Shown: piece after piece, positions 14,755 through 23,680 of the stretch
How the letters are laid out: every line of letters starts with the position of its first letter
Numbering within the stretch: position 1 is the stretch's first letter
NCBI GenBank assembly: GCA_000230955.3
Contig: CP007060.1
Location: 868,001 to 932,000, forward strand
Reading direction: 5' to 3'
DNA: 64,000 bases
Source of the DNA: Halobacterium sp. DL1
GTDB lineage: Archaea > Halobacteriota > Halobacteria > Halobacteriales > Halobacteriaceae
The notes under the pieces: model-generated
Told to the model about the DNA's origin: nothing
What the model saw: only the letters and a program-made list of their open reading frames with translations
Databases searched by the model: none
Made by a program: the position numbers and the translations under genes

Positions 14755-15915
14755 ATGGGCCTGACTCTGCTCTCCGAGGACATCGTCCCCGAGCACGCGC
14801 GGGACGTCAAACGCGACGCTCGGGAGTTCGCGGCCGAGCACATCGCGCCGAACGCCGAGGAGTACTATCGCACCGGCGACTACCCCTGGGAGATCCTCGA
14901 AGCCGGGATGGACGCCGGGCTCGTCGCCCAGGACATCAGCGAGGAGTACGGCGGCCGCGGCCTCGACCTGACGCAGGTGCTGGCCATCGCCGAGGAGTTC
15001 TACCGCGCGGACGCCGGCATCGCGCTGACGCTCCAGCTCGCGAGCTTCGGCGCGGAGATGCTCGGCGAGTACGGCACCGACGAGCAGAAAGAGCGGTTCC
15101 TCCGGCCGGTCGCCGAGAACGACCAGATCACGGGCCTCGCGGTCTCCGAACCCGACGTCGGGTCGGACCTCGCGGGGATGCAGACGACCGCCGAGAAGGA
15201 TGGCGACGGGTACGTCCTCAACGGCGAGAAGTACTGGATCGGCAACGGCGTGGAGGCGGACTGGCTGACGGTGTACGCGAAGACGGCGGACACTGACGAC
15301 CGCTACATGAACTACTCCGTGTTCGCGGTGCCGACGGACGCGGACGGCTACGAGGCCGAACACATCCCCGAGAAGATGGGGATGCGCGCGTCCAAACAAG
15401 CCCACGTCGTCTTCGACGACTGCCGGATTCCCGAGGAGAACCTCGTCGGCAGCGAGGGGGCCGGGTTCATGATGCTCGCGGACTTCTTCAACCACGGCCG
15501 CGTCGTCGTCGGCGGGCACGGTCTCGGCCTCGCCGCCGCGGCGCTCGAGGAGGCGTGGTCGTTCGTCCACGACCGCGAGCAGTTCGGGCGCACCATCTCG
15601 GACTTCCAGGCCGTCCAGCACGGTCTCGCGGACATGCGCATGGAATTCGAGGCCGCACGCGCGCTGAACTACCGGGCCGCCCGGAAGGTCGAGGCCTACG
15701 AGAACCCGGGACTGTGGGCCGCGATGGCGAAGACGAAGTCCACCGAGGTCGCCACGGCGAACGCCGAGCAGGGGATGCAGTTCCACGGCGGCCGCTCGAA
15801 CTTCACCGACCGCCGCATCGCCCGCGTCTACCGCGACGTCCGCATCCCGGTCATCTACGAGGGCGCCAACGAGATCCAGCGCAACCTGATCTACAGGCAG
15901 AGTGGCGAACAGTAG
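14755..15915 (+). CDS. Acyl-CoA dehydrogenase
   Basis: The 386-residue FAD enzyme performs the first step of fatty-acid or branched-chain acyl-CoA oxidation, passing electrons to electron-transfer flavoprotein. Typical motifs are LAVSEPDVGSDLAGMQTTAE (FAD and substrate contacts), YVLNGEKYWIGNG, MGMRASKQAHVVFDDCRIPE, REQFGRTISDFQAVQ and the C-terminal YEGANEIQRNLIYRQ, where the Glu is the likely catalytic base. Start MGLTLLSED at 14755 fits the TATA spacing. No beta-oxidation partner gene is adjacent, so chain-length preference is open. Confidence 0.93.
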   Translation: MGLTLLSEDIVPEHARDVKRDAREFAAEHIAPNAEEYYRTGDYPWEILEAGMDAGLVAQDISEEYGGRGLDLTQVLAIAEEFYRADAGIALTLQLASFGAEMLGEYGTDEQKERFLRPVAENDQITGLAVSEPDVGSDLAGMQTTAEKDGDGYVLNGEKYWIGNGVEADWLTVYAKTADTDDRYMNYSVFAVPTDADGYEAEHIPEKMGMRASKQAHVVFDDCRIPEENLVGSEGAGFMMLADFFNHGRVVVGGHGLGLAAAALEEAWSFVHDREQFGRTISDFQAVQHGLADMRMEFEAARALNYRAARKVEAYENPGLWAAMAKTKSTEVATANAEQGMQFHGGRSNFTDRRIARVYRDVRIPVIYEGANEIQRNLIYRQSGEQ

Positions 15916-16038
15916 CGAGCCACTCGCCGAACATCCCCGATTTTCGGATGGCCGGCGAGCAGTAGGGAACCAACCCCGGGAGTGTAGTCGGTGAGAACGA
16001 GCGAAATAGCCAACTGATTACTGGGCACCCTCCCGGGT

Positions 16039-16518
16039 ATGCATCCGTACGCACTGCTCGGTCTGGTGATTCTCTCGGAACTACTGGAGACGACGGCGCT
16101 CGAACTCTCCGAGGGGTTCTCCCGCCTCCTCCCGAGAGTCGGCGTTGTGGCCGGCTACGGGGCGGCCTTCTACCTCGTCTCGCTCACGCTCGAAGAACTC
16201 CCTCTCACCGTCGTCTACGGGACGTGGGCCGCGCTCAGTGTGGTCGGCGTCGCGGCTATCGGCGTCCTCGTATTCGACGAACCTGTCGACACAGCGGGTG
16301 TTACCGGACTGGCACTCATCGTCGCGGGTGTTTACTGCGTCAACGTCGTCTCCGAATGGGCGCCCACTGAGCCGGCGTTCTGGAGCGTCGAGAACCCGAT
16401 TCAGGGGGTCGTTTCCCCGTTTTCGCTCGTGATACTCTGTCAGACGGGCGACAGACAAACGGCAGACGGCGCGGGTTGCGTGGCCCCGGGGGCGACACAA
16501 AGTTTATCTGCGCGCTAA
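16039..16518 (+). CDS. SMR-family small multidrug transporter with run-on C-terminus
   Basis: Residues 1 to about 108 are a complete four-helix SMR protein: the key TM1 glutamate is in ILSELLETTALELSEGF and the TM3 region is YGTWAALSVVG. These proton-coupled dimers export cations such as guanidinium or quaternary ammonium. Members are normally 105-115 residues; this one runs to 159. The extra 50 residues (after VVSEWAPTE) have a composition unlike the host (Cys, Gln, few acids) and end inside the promoter of the next gene. Loss of the original stop codon by mutation or frameshift is the simplest reading. Confidence 0.8.
   Translation: MHPYALLGLVILSELLETTALELSEGFSRLLPRVGVVAGYGAAFYLVSLTLEELPLTVVYGTWAALSVVGVAAIGVLVFDEPVDTAGVTGLALIVAGVYCVNVVSEWAPTEPAFWSVENPIQGVVSPFSLVILCQTGDRQTADGAGCVAPGATQSLSAR
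16503..16508 (+). promoter_or_regulatory. TATA-like box of the 16533 zinc-finger gene
   Basis: TTTATC lies about 27 bases before the ATG at 16533, inside the last codons of the SMR gene's run-on end. Confidence 0.5.
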
Positions 16519-16532
16519 GGATACACCCAGGC

Positions 16533-16874
16533 ATGTCCGGGTGGGAATGTGCGATAACCGGTTGCGGGTCGGCGTTCGACACCGTCGAGGCGCTCCTCGC
16601 GCACCAGGTGACCGACCACGACGACCACGACTGCGAGATCTGTGGCGAAACCGTGCCGGAGGGCTACTTCGCCGTCAAGCACGGGTTAGAAGAGCACACG
16701 CGCGCGGAATACGTACGCTTCTACGACGGCGACGCCGCCGCAATCCGAGAGCGCGAAGCCGTCCTCGAGGACGTCGTCGCCGCCCTCGACGTCGAACTAT
16801 TGGAGGACCTGTTGACCGACGAGACGGCCGACGCCCTCGACACGTCCGACCCCGCGACGGCGACGACTAGCTGA
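16533..16874 (+). CDS. C2H2-type zinc-finger protein, 113 aa
   Basis: The start MSGWECAITGCGSAFDTVEA leads into two zinc-finger-like units: CAITGCGSAF...HQVTDHDDH and CEICGETVPEGYFAVKHGLEEH. Both have a Cys pair followed by a His pair, the first in the TFIIIA spacing. The remainder is an acidic helical tail. Small haloarchaeal C2H2 proteins are abundant, and some act in regulation or biofilm behaviour, but no target can be read here. A leaderless promoter sits just upstream. Confidence 0.82.
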   Translation: MSGWECAITGCGSAFDTVEALLAHQVTDHDDHDCEICGETVPEGYFAVKHGLEEHTRAEYVRFYDGDAAAIREREAVLEDVVAALDVELLEDLLTDETADALDTSDPATATTS

Positions 16875-16891
16875 CGGCGTTCTCCGAGGCT

Positions 16892-16920
16892 CCCACCCCA
16901 CCCACCACCCACTCACCCAC
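16892..16920 (-). other. G-rich run able to form a G-quadruplex
   Basis: The plus strand reads as repeated CCCAC units; the minus strand therefore has five closely spaced runs of three or four G with loops of 1-5 bases. It lies between the convergent zinc-finger and nusG genes. Confidence 0.5.
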
Positions 16921-17052
16921 CGTTCTCCCCTCCACTGACTGGGTTCGCCGACAGTGACGACAGTCGATACTGTGCGCTACGAAGTCTGAGTCGCAAGGAA
17001 ACTCGGCGGATAGTCGTCCGTACTGCCGCGCGTTCAGCGCTCGGCGTACAGG

Positions 17053-17490
17053 CTACCGTTCGTCGGAGTCCAGCACGCGGATCTGGTCGCCGCGCACCGT
17101 CACCGGAATCGGGACGGTCGCCTCGTACAGTTCGACGGTGACCTGGTCCTTGCCCTCGTCGATGCGCTGGACCTGGGCCTTCTCGCCCTTGAACGGGCCG
17201 GCGATGAGTTCGACGATGTCGTTCTCCGCGATGCCCTCGACGTCCGGCTTCGGGGAGAGGAAGTGCTCGACCTCCGTGATGGAGGACTTCCCCGGGACCA
17301 GGCTGCGGGCGTGGGGAATCTCGTCCATCACGCGCTGGATGATGCTGGAGTCGTCGGCCTCGACCATCACGTAGCTCGTGAGCGCGTCCGGCGCCAGCAC
17401 TGCGTGGATGTCGTCCTCCTCGCGGTTGGCAATCATGCTCGCGACGGTCTGCTCCTGGCTCGCGGTCGTCTTGACGGCGAACACCGGCAT
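17053..17490 (-). CDS. nusG: Transcription elongation factor Spt5/NusG
   Basis: The 145-residue protein has the NGN domain (about 1-88: [19 protein letters not shown], with [11 protein letters not shown]) that clamps RNA polymerase. The KOW domain follows (about 90-145: [19 protein letters not shown]), ending [13 protein letters not shown]. It is the universal processivity factor, working with Spt4. The ATG at 17490 lies one base after the secE stop, so both come from one transcript, as is usual in archaea. Confidence 0.95.
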   Translation of the reverse strand: MPVFAVKTTASQEQTVASMIANREEDDIHAVLAPDALTSYVMVEADDSSIIQRVMDEIPHARSLVPGKSSITEVEHFLSPKPDVEGIAENDIVELIAGPFKGEKAQVQRIDEGKDQVTVELYEATVPIPVTVRGDQIRVLDSDER

Positions 17491-17491
17491 C

Positions 17492-17665
17492 TCAGATCAC
17501 CGACGTGACGACGCTCATCAGTAGGAAGATGAGGAAGCCGAGCAGGCCGATGAGGAAGATGCCCGCTGCGGCGATCTTGGCGATCTGGGAGAACTCTTCC
17601 CACGATGGCGTGCTGGCGAGCCGCAGCACGCGGGTGTACGCGGAAAGCTCTAGGGGAACGTCCAT
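17492..17665 (-). CDS. secE: Preprotein translocase subunit SecE (Sec61 gamma)
   Basis: The 57-residue protein [20 protein letters not shown]... has the amphipathic N-terminal helix ([12 protein letters not shown]) and a single membrane helix (about 31-55) typical of archaeal SecE, which braces SecY in the export channel. The stop is one base before the nusG start. An A/T-rich box at 17689-17697, about 27 bases upstream, can drive secE-nusG on its own, independent of ftsZ1. Confidence 0.93.
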   Translation of the reverse strand: MDVPLELSAYTRVLRLASTPSWEEFSQIAKIAAAGIFLIGLLGFLIFLLMSVVTSVI

Positions 17666-17891
17666 AGTATGGGGATTGTTGCGCTCGCTTTTCTATCTAT
17701 TGATGCTGCGCCGTGTTCCCCGGCGGAACTTCGGGGGTGCGTCGTCTCGCAGAACCGATGGTCGAAGCAGTGCGGGCCGCTATCGGCGGCCAGCGATCGC
17801 GTGATGACAGTTAACTGACAGAGTACGGCCGTCTTACTGCCCTCACGTGGGGTATTACAATCCGTGGCTATCGAGTGTGTTCGATTCGAGT
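17666..17891. other. Divergent promoter region between secE and the methyltransferase
   Basis: The 226 bases hold the secE TATA-like box (TTTTCTATC, 17689-17697) and a perfect GGCCGC/GCGGCC hairpin with a 5-base loop (17775-17791). A GTG at 17847 could be an alternative methyltransferase start. No separate gene is credible. Confidence 0.45.
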
Positions 17892-18656
17892 ATGACCGAG
17901 AACCGTCCAGAGACTATTGATAGTAGGTCCCTTCTCCGAGACCAGTACGACGGCTCGAACGACGACGTGTACACGTCGCCGGAAGCCGTGGAGAAGTACG
18001 CGGAGGAGGTGTACCGGGAGGGATTGTTCGATGGCGAGGAACTCGTCCTCGACAAGTACTTCCTCGACGAGGGAGCGACGGTTCTCGACCTGGGCTGTGG
18101 AGCAGGCCGGACGACGAAGCCGCTGGCCGAACGTGGATTCGACGTCGTCGGTGTGGACAAGAGCGAAGAGATGGTGGCGGCCGCGCGCGAGATCCACACC
18201 GAACTCGACTTCCGCGTCGGCGACGCGACGGCCCTCTCGTTCCCGGACGAGTCGTTCGACTACGTGCTGTTCTCCAACAACGGCATCGACTGCATCTATC
18301 CGGAGTCCAAGCGCACGCAGGCGCTTCGGGAGGTACGCCGGGTGCTCCGCCCGGGCGGCCTGTTCGGGTTCAGTTCGCACAACAGACTGTTCTTCCTCCC
18401 CTCGTTGCTCACGAAATTCGAGCTAGTCAGGGGGAACTATCTGTCGAACGGGAACCGCCAACGAATCGGGTCGCCGTACAAGACGGACTCCGACGAGTTC
18501 GGTCTCGACATCTACTGGGGCCTCCCGTGGCGGACCAAGGCCCAGATAGACGACGCCGGGTTCGAACTCGTGGAGTGGATTACGAAACGAGAGAGCCCGC
18601 TCAAGTACTTCGAGAAACTCCACCGGTACGTCGCGATGAAACCGGGGCGCCGGTAG
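17892..18656 (+). CDS. Class I SAM-dependent methyltransferase
   Basis: The 254-residue protein has motif I VLDLGCGAGRTTKPLAERGF (about residues 62-81), an acidic residue ending motif II (VVGVDKSEEM), FRVGDATALSFPDESFDYVL and the post-motif LREVRRVLRPGGLFGFSSHN. It resembles the UbiE/Methyltransf_11 group; the substrate is unknown. The first 30 codons use ATT, AGT, AGG, CTT and GAT more than neighbouring genes. It lies on the opposite strand between ftsZ1 and secE, genes that are adjacent in the haloarchaea I know, which suggests it was inserted. An in-frame GTG start at 17847 is possible. Confidence 0.88.
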   Translation: MTENRPETIDSRSLLRDQYDGSNDDVYTSPEAVEKYAEEVYREGLFDGEELVLDKYFLDEGATVLDLGCGAGRTTKPLAERGFDVVGVDKSEEMVAAAREIHTELDFRVGDATALSFPDESFDYVLFSNNGIDCIYPESKRTQALREVRRVLRPGGLFGFSSHNRLFFLPSLLTKFELVRGNYLSNGNRQRIGSPYKTDSDEFGLDIYWGLPWRTKAQIDDAGFELVEWITKRESPLKYFEKLHRYVAMKPGRR

Positions 18657-18665
18657 CGCAGCGCG

Positions 18666-19829
18666 CTACTCGACGTAGTCGATGTCCTCGATGTCGCTGG
18701 CGCCGCCGTCGGGTTCCGGTTCGGGTTCGGGAGCGTCGTTGCGGCCGTAGATCTGCGGGGAGTCGACGCCGGTGACGACCACCATCGTGCGCATCTCGCC
18801 GTCGAGGTCGTCGTCGATGCTGGTGCCCCAGATGATGCGGGCGTCCGGGTCGATGCGGTCGTAGAGCTGTTCGACGACGCCCTCGGCCTCCTCGATGCTC
18901 ATGTCCGGGCCGCCGGTTACGTTGACGAGCGCGGAGTTCGCCGAGGAGATGTCGACGTCGAGCAGCGGGGAGCGCAGCGCGGACTTCACGGAGTCCGCGG
19001 CCTTCGCATCGGAGTCGGCTTCGCCCAGACCGATCATGGCGACGCCGCCCTTCTCCATGACCGTGCGAACGTCGGCGAAGTCCAGATTGACGAGGCCGGG
19101 CTTCGTGATGAGTTCGGTGATGCCCTTCACCGAGCGCATCAGCACCTCGTCGGAGACCTTGAAGGCCTCGCGGACGGGGAGCTTGCCGACGGAGTCGAGC
19201 AGGCGGTCGTTCGGCACGACGATGACGGTGTCGGCGACGTCGCGGAGCCGTTCGAGACCCGCTTCGGCGTTCGTGCGCCGGACCTCGCCCTCGGCGGTGA
19301 ACGGCGTGGTGACGATGGCGATGGTGAGCGCGCCCTGTTCGCGAGCGGCTTTCGCGACGACGGGCGCGGAGCCAGTGCCGGTGCCGCCGCCGAGACCGGC
19401 GGTGACGAACACCATGTCCGAGCCCTCGATGGAGTCGCGAATCTCGTCCTGGGACTCGAGAGCGGCCTCCTCGCCGACCTGCGGGAGCGAGCCTGCGCCC
19501 CGCCCCTGGGTCTTCTGCTGGCCCATGAGAATCTTCGTGTCGGCGTCGATCTCGACGAGGTGCTGGACGTCGGTGTTGGCGGCGACGAGGTCGGCACCGT
19601 GGATGCCTTCCTTCGCCATGCGGTCGACCGTGTTCGAACCGGCCCCGCCGCAGCCGACCACCGTGATGCTCGTCTGGAGTTCCTGGAGGACGTCCTCGAG
19701 TTCGTCGTCGGTCATCTCCCCCGTGGGGACGGTGGAGGATGTGTCCTCCACCCGGACGTCACCCGAGTCCGAGGCCGGTTCCTCGCCGTCCTCGGCCTCG
19801 TCGATGGCGTCCTGTACAATCGAGTCCAT
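18666..19829 (-). CDS. ftsZ1: Cell division protein FtsZ1
   Basis: The 387-residue tubulin homologue polymerises with GTP to form the division ring. Landmarks are [25 protein letters not shown], the tubulin signature [22 protein letters not shown] and [15 protein letters not shown] (T7 loop). The N-terminal extension of about 45 acidic residues and the acidic tail ending IDYVE are typical of haloarchaeal FtsZ1. An A/T-rich TTAATTACC at 19856-19864 sits about 30 bases before the start and overlaps the 3' end of dtdA. Confidence 0.96.
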   Translation of the reverse strand: MDSIVQDAIDEAEDGEEPASDSGDVRVEDTSSTVPTGEMTDDELEDVLQELQTSITVVGCGGAGSNTVDRMAKEGIHGADLVAANTDVQHLVEIDADTKILMGQQKTQGRGAGSLPQVGEEAALESQDEIRDSIEGSDMVFVTAGLGGGTGTGSAPVVAKAAREQGALTIAIVTTPFTAEGEVRRTNAEAGLERLRDVADTVIVVPNDRLLDSVGKLPVREAFKVSDEVLMRSVKGITELITKPGLVNLDFADVRTVMEKGGVAMIGLGEADSDAKAADSVKSALRSPLLDVDISSANSALVNVTGGPDMSIEEAEGVVEQLYDRIDPDARIIWGTSIDDDLDGEMRTMVVVTGVDSPQIYGRNDAPEPEPEPDGGASDIEDIDYVE

Positions 19830-19856
19830 TGTTGGCTAACGGGTAGCGTGTGAGGC

Positions 19857-21215
19857 TTAATTACCTTTCCCCTCCGCGTCGGACGGGCGTCGCACGCGTC
19901 CGCGAGCGCGGTAGCCGAAACCTACCGGAACCGAGAGCGTCTCGTTCCGGGCGACGTCCGCCGGTCGGACCTCGCGTCCCTCCACCTCCACGACCTCCCC
20001 GTTCGCCAGTCGTCCGAACGCCGGCCCCTCTGGGACGCCCAGGTTGCTGGCTGCGGCGGGGTCGAACGCCTCCCGGGTCGCCGTCAGCGTCTCGCTGTCG
20101 ACCGCCACGTCGTCGTAGTCAGTCTTGAGGACGTCGGCGACTCGTTCGAGGAACGCCTCGTAGGTGGTCTCGTCGGGGAACGCCGCGGCGCCGGTCAGAC
20201 GGTTACCGTTCTCCTCGGTCGCGACAGCGAGTGCCGTCGAGCCCCCGGCCTCGACAGTGGCCTGCGCGTCCGCGGCGTGGGCCGCGTCGAGCAGTTCCGT
20301 CGGGAGGTCGACGACCACGTAGTCGCCCGCGTGGTCCTCGGACGGGTCGCCGAAGCGCAGGCCCTCGTCAACTGGCCCGAGGTCCCCTTCGATGGACGCG
20401 GCCAGCGCCAGCGGGACGCCGCTGGTCTCCCGGACCCACGTCTCGCTGACGACGCGGTAGCCGAGGTCAGCGACGACTGACTCGACGTCGGGCTTGTCGC
20501 CGTCCACGACCGCGCGCGTCGCGCCGCTAGCTGCGAACATCCGGTCGACAACGTCGGCGTGCTCGCGGGGGTCGCCCAGGTCGTCGAGGCACCAGTCGGC
20601 GGCGACGTGACCGACTGCCCACTCCGTCTCGCGGACGATGCGCTCGGGGCGGGGGGCGTAGTGGCTGCCGCCGAACGCGACGAGCGAGCGCTCCGTCCGC
20701 GGCGCGACGCCACGGAGGTCGAGTACGGCTTTCGCTACTGCCCGCGCACCCTCGGAGTCGCTCCACTCCTCTTCGCCACTGCCGAGTTCGACGAACATCG
20801 ACGGCGCACCGACCTCCGTCGGGCCGTGGTGGGTGCACTCCACGCCGACGTCGTAGCCCTCGGGGGCGTGGGCGTCCAGCGCGGTGACCACCTCGCGGTG
20901 AGCGTTCGGGCAGGCCGGAGCGAGCGACCGGTCCGCTCCGCCGTACTCCGCCGCCCCAAAGTTGCCTGTGAAGTGCGCGGTGAGTAGCGGTCCCGTGTCG
21001 CCGGCGTGCCGGGAGACGAACACGACGAAGTCGGGGTCGTCGAAGGCGGCGGCGACGCCGTCGAGGTCGAGGTGGAGGTCGTCGAACTCCCGGAGTTCGA
21101 AGCCGTCGGCACTGTAGACGCCGTCGTCGGTGCGCTGGAAGTCGCCGAGGTCGAGCAGGTGGTCGCCGATGTGCGCCGAGGCGCTGTCGGCCCTGCTCAC
21201 GACGATGCCAATCAC
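19857..21215 (-). CDS. dtdA: D-aminoacyl-tRNA deacylase (archaeal/plant type)
   Basis: The 452-residue protein removes D-amino acids wrongly attached to tRNA. It belongs to the archaeal DtdA / plant GEK1 family: N-terminal MIGIVVSRADSASAHIGDHL, FVSRHAGDTGPLLTAHFTGN, VECTHHGPTEV and VAFGGSHYAPR (zinc ligands). The N-terminal domain (to about 270) is catalytic. The C-terminal half (about 300-452) is the extra domain seen in several haloarchaeal members. A TATA-like GTTTTACCG lies at 21235-21243. Confidence 0.92.
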   Translation of the reverse strand: MIGIVVSRADSASAHIGDHLLDLGDFQRTDDGVYSADGFELREFDDLHLDLDGVAAAFDDPDFVVFVSRHAGDTGPLLTAHFTGNFGAAEYGGADRSLAPACPNAHREVVTALDAHAPEGYDVGVECTHHGPTEVGAPSMFVELGSGEEEWSDSEGARAVAKAVLDLRGVAPRTERSLVAFGGSHYAPRPERIVRETEWAVGHVAADWCLDDLGDPREHADVVDRMFAASGATRAVVDGDKPDVESVVADLGYRVVSETWVRETSGVPLALAASIEGDLGPVDEGLRFGDPSEDHAGDYVVVDLPTELLDAAHAADAQATVEAGGSTALAVATEENGNRLTGAAAFPDETTYEAFLERVADVLKTDYDDVAVDSETLTATREAFDPAAASNLGVPEGPAFGRLANGEVVEVEGREVRPADVARNETLSVPVGFGYRARGRVRRPSDAEGKGN

Positions 21216-21252
21216 GACCCGCGGTAGGACGCGAACGGTAAAACGGCTGGCG

Positions 21253-22605
21253 TTAGTCGTCGGTCTCCGCGGCGGACGTCCGCCCGAAGGCGGAGCTGGC
21301 GTTCCGCACGGTCTTTCGGAAGAGGAAGACGACCTCCTGGCGCCGTGCCGCGAACAGGTAGAGCGCGAGCACGAGGTAGACGACGGTGTAGGCGTCGAGG
21401 AGTAGGATGCTGAGTTCGGTCGCCCGCGCTTCGCTGGCGACCGTCTGGATGATGGCGAACTCCGTGACGACCTGTGAGACGAACAGCACGAACAGCGTGA
21501 GCGCCTCCCGGAGGCTGATGTTGAAGTTCGTGAGGATGGCGATGGCGAAGAGGCTCTGGGCGGCCGTGATCCAGATCTCGGCCTGCTGCTTCTCGTCGAA
21601 CGGGAGCGTGCCGATCTGGCCCGCTGCGATGCTGTAGACGACGGCGAGGGTCCCGATGAGCAGCGTCCACTGGTTCAGCTTCGAGGAGATGAGCGCGTTG
21701 AACCCCGCCGTCGAGCGGGCCTTGTTCACGAGGTAGGCGACGACGATGAGTTCGGGGCTCTCGGAGGCCAGCGGCGCGATCCACTGGATCATGAAGAACG
21801 GCGGGATGCCGGCAGCCTCCCCGATTGACTCGAGGCCGTGGGCGAACGGATGGACCGCGGTCGCGATCATCAGCCCGGAGTACAAGAACAGCAGGATGAC
21901 GATGGGTATCCGGTAGCGCCGCACGAACCCCTGGAGGTAGGCGGGGACGCCCACCTGGTCGTCGTGGACGACGACGTCGCCGCGGATGATGATGCCGATG
22001 TACGCGACGTAAAGGCCGACCAGAACGAGGGTGTCGAGGATGCCGATGCCGCCGTTCAGCGGCACGAAGAAGGCGTAGGCGGTGGCGACCAGCAGGAACG
22101 ATATCTCGGTGCTGATGTTCCGGTCGAGCTGGACGCGGCTCGCGAGGAAGCCGTCACGGCGCTCGACGGCGGTGTCGCGGGAGGTGGTCGCCCGGTACAC
22201 GGTGAACATCGCGATGCCGGACCAGCCGAGACCGATGAGGATGCGGTTGGCGCCGGTCATGTTCGCGACGGCGAGGTTGGCGGCCTCCATGCCGCGGGGC
22301 GTGCCGACGTTCGCGCCGGCGGTCCACGCGTACAGCGCGTCGACGGCGTACTCGGGAGCGACGGCGAGGACGGCGAGGACGGCGATGGCGAACGCCCGCG
22401 GGACGTCTTTCTCTGCTGTCTCGGCACCCCACGCGAGCAGGAACGATGCGCCGAGCACCGCCACCCCGCTGACGGTCACCGTGAGGAGATCCGAGAAGCC
22501 GTTGGCCCCGGGGCCGCCGGTCAACTCGACTGCCACCCACGGGAGGGTGAGCAGCGCTGCGAACGCGAGCGCCGCTCCCGGATGTTTGAGCCGGTCGACG
22601 AGCAT
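21253..22605 (-). CDS. CaCA-type cation exchanger, divergent
   Basis: The 450-residue protein has about eleven or twelve membrane helices. Two alpha-repeat-like segments mark it as a member of the Ca2+/cation antiporter superfamily: LAVAPEYAVDALY...NLAVANMTGANRILIG and APLASESPELIVVAYLVNKA. Compared with the usual ATSxPE...GNxxGSN pattern the repeats are altered, so ion choice (Ca2+, Na+ or H+) cannot be set. A positively charged loop is followed by DVVVHDDQVGVPAYLQG in the middle. TATA-like GTTACTTTC lies at 22628-22636. It lies downstream of a second exchanger on the same strand. Confidence 0.78.
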   Translation of the reverse strand: MLVDRLKHPGAALAFAALLTLPWVAVELTGGPGANGFSDLLTVTVSGVAVLGASFLLAWGAETAEKDVPRAFAIAVLAVLAVAPEYAVDALYAWTAGANVGTPRGMEAANLAVANMTGANRILIGLGWSGIAMFTVYRATTSRDTAVERRDGFLASRVQLDRNISTEISFLLVATAYAFFVPLNGGIGILDTLVLVGLYVAYIGIIIRGDVVVHDDQVGVPAYLQGFVRRYRIPIVILLFLYSGLMIATAVHPFAHGLESIGEAAGIPPFFMIQWIAPLASESPELIVVAYLVNKARSTAGFNALISSKLNQWTLLIGTLAVVYSIAAGQIGTLPFDEKQQAEIWITAAQSLFAIAILTNFNISLREALTLFVLFVSQVVTEFAIIQTVASEARATELSILLLDAYTVVYLVLALYLFAARRQEVVFLFRKTVRNASSAFGRTSAAETDD

Positions 22606-22647
22606 GTACGAACACAGTCCGCTTCGGCGAAAGTAACGCTTTGTGGT

Positions 22648-23601
22648 TCAGGGAAGCAGGAAGTAGATGAAGCCGGCGTAGCCCGCGATGAGGCCGACGC
22701 CCTCGATGCGGGTGACGCGTTCGCCGACGCCCATGATGCCGAGCGCGACGAACGTGAACCCGAGCATCACGGGGAGTTCGTAGGCCATCGTGCTCGCTTC
22801 GACGGTGATGGGGACGAGGAGGGCGACGATGCCGATGACCGCGAGCACGTTGTAGATGTTCGACCCGACGACGTTGCCGATGGAGAAGTCGGCCTCGTCG
22901 CGGAGCGCGCTCACCACCGAGGTAGCGAGTTCCGGGACGGAGGTGCCGAACGCGATGATGGTGAGTCCGATGACGAGGTCGCTGAATCCCCAGGCGGTGA
23001 GCACGCCGCGGCCGCCGAGGATGAGACTCCGGGAGCCGACGAGCAACAGGAGGATGCCGCCGAGCAGGGTGAGGTACTCCCGGGCACCCGCGGTCGAGTT
23101 CTCGGCCTCCATCTCGACGTCCTCGGGGAGTTTCACCGACCCCTGCTTCGACTGGTAGTAGAGGTAGCCGGTGAACCCCGCGAGCAGCGCGAGGAGGAGC
23201 GCGCCGTCTAGCTTCGTGAGCGTCCCGTCGAGGGAGAGCACGACGAGCGCGACGGCGGCGGCGAGCATGAACGGCCCGTGCTGGTAGAGGATGTCCTCGT
23301 CGACGGCCATCGGGCGGAGGAACGCCGCTGTCCCGAGGACGAGACCGATGTTCGCGATGTTCGACCCGACGATGTTGCCGAGGGCGATGCTGTCGGAGGC
23401 GGTGAGGCCGCCGATGGAACTGACGAACAGTTCGGGAGCGGTGGTGGCGAACGCGACGACGGTGACCCCGACCGTGGCGGCTCGCAGACCGTGGGACAGC
23501 GCGAGGGCGGAGGCCGCAGAGACGAGGAGTTCGGCACCGAGATAGAGCAGCACGACACCCGCGAGGAGTATCGCGCCGTCGACGAGTAGCGGTTCGACCA
23601 T
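22648..23601 (-). CDS. Calcium/sodium antiporter, YrbG-like
   Basis: The 317-residue protein is a classical ten-helix CaCA exchanger with both alpha repeats intact: [17 protein letters not shown]...[13 protein letters not shown] and [17 protein letters not shown]...[15 protein letters not shown]. The paired Glu residues in PEL coordinate Ca2+ and Na+. Members use the Na+ gradient to expel Ca2+, which suits a cell living in molar salt. A TATA-like CTTTTTGCT lies at 23624-23632. The stop is 43 bases before the start of the divergent exchanger, so the pair may be co-transcribed. Confidence 0.93.
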   Translation of the reverse strand: MVEPLLVDGAILLAGVVLLYLGAELLVSAASALALSHGLRAATVGVTVVAFATTAPELFVSSIGGLTASDSIALGNIVGSNIANIGLVLGTAAFLRPMAVDEDILYQHGPFMLAAAVALVVLSLDGTLTKLDGALLLALLAGFTGYLYYQSKQGSVKLPEDVEMEAENSTAGAREYLTLLGGILLLLVGSRSLILGGRGVLTAWGFSDLVIGLTIIAFGTSVPELATSVVSALRDEADFSIGNVVGSNIYNVLAVIGIVALLVPITVEASTMAYELPVMLGFTFVALGIMGVGERVTRIEGVGLIAGYAGFIYFLLP

Positions 23602-23680
23602 GTCCGCCGGGATTCGGTTCGTAGCAAAAAGCGATTCGGTGTGGGTACCAGTTATGAGAACGCCGGTACTGGGTGGGTGT

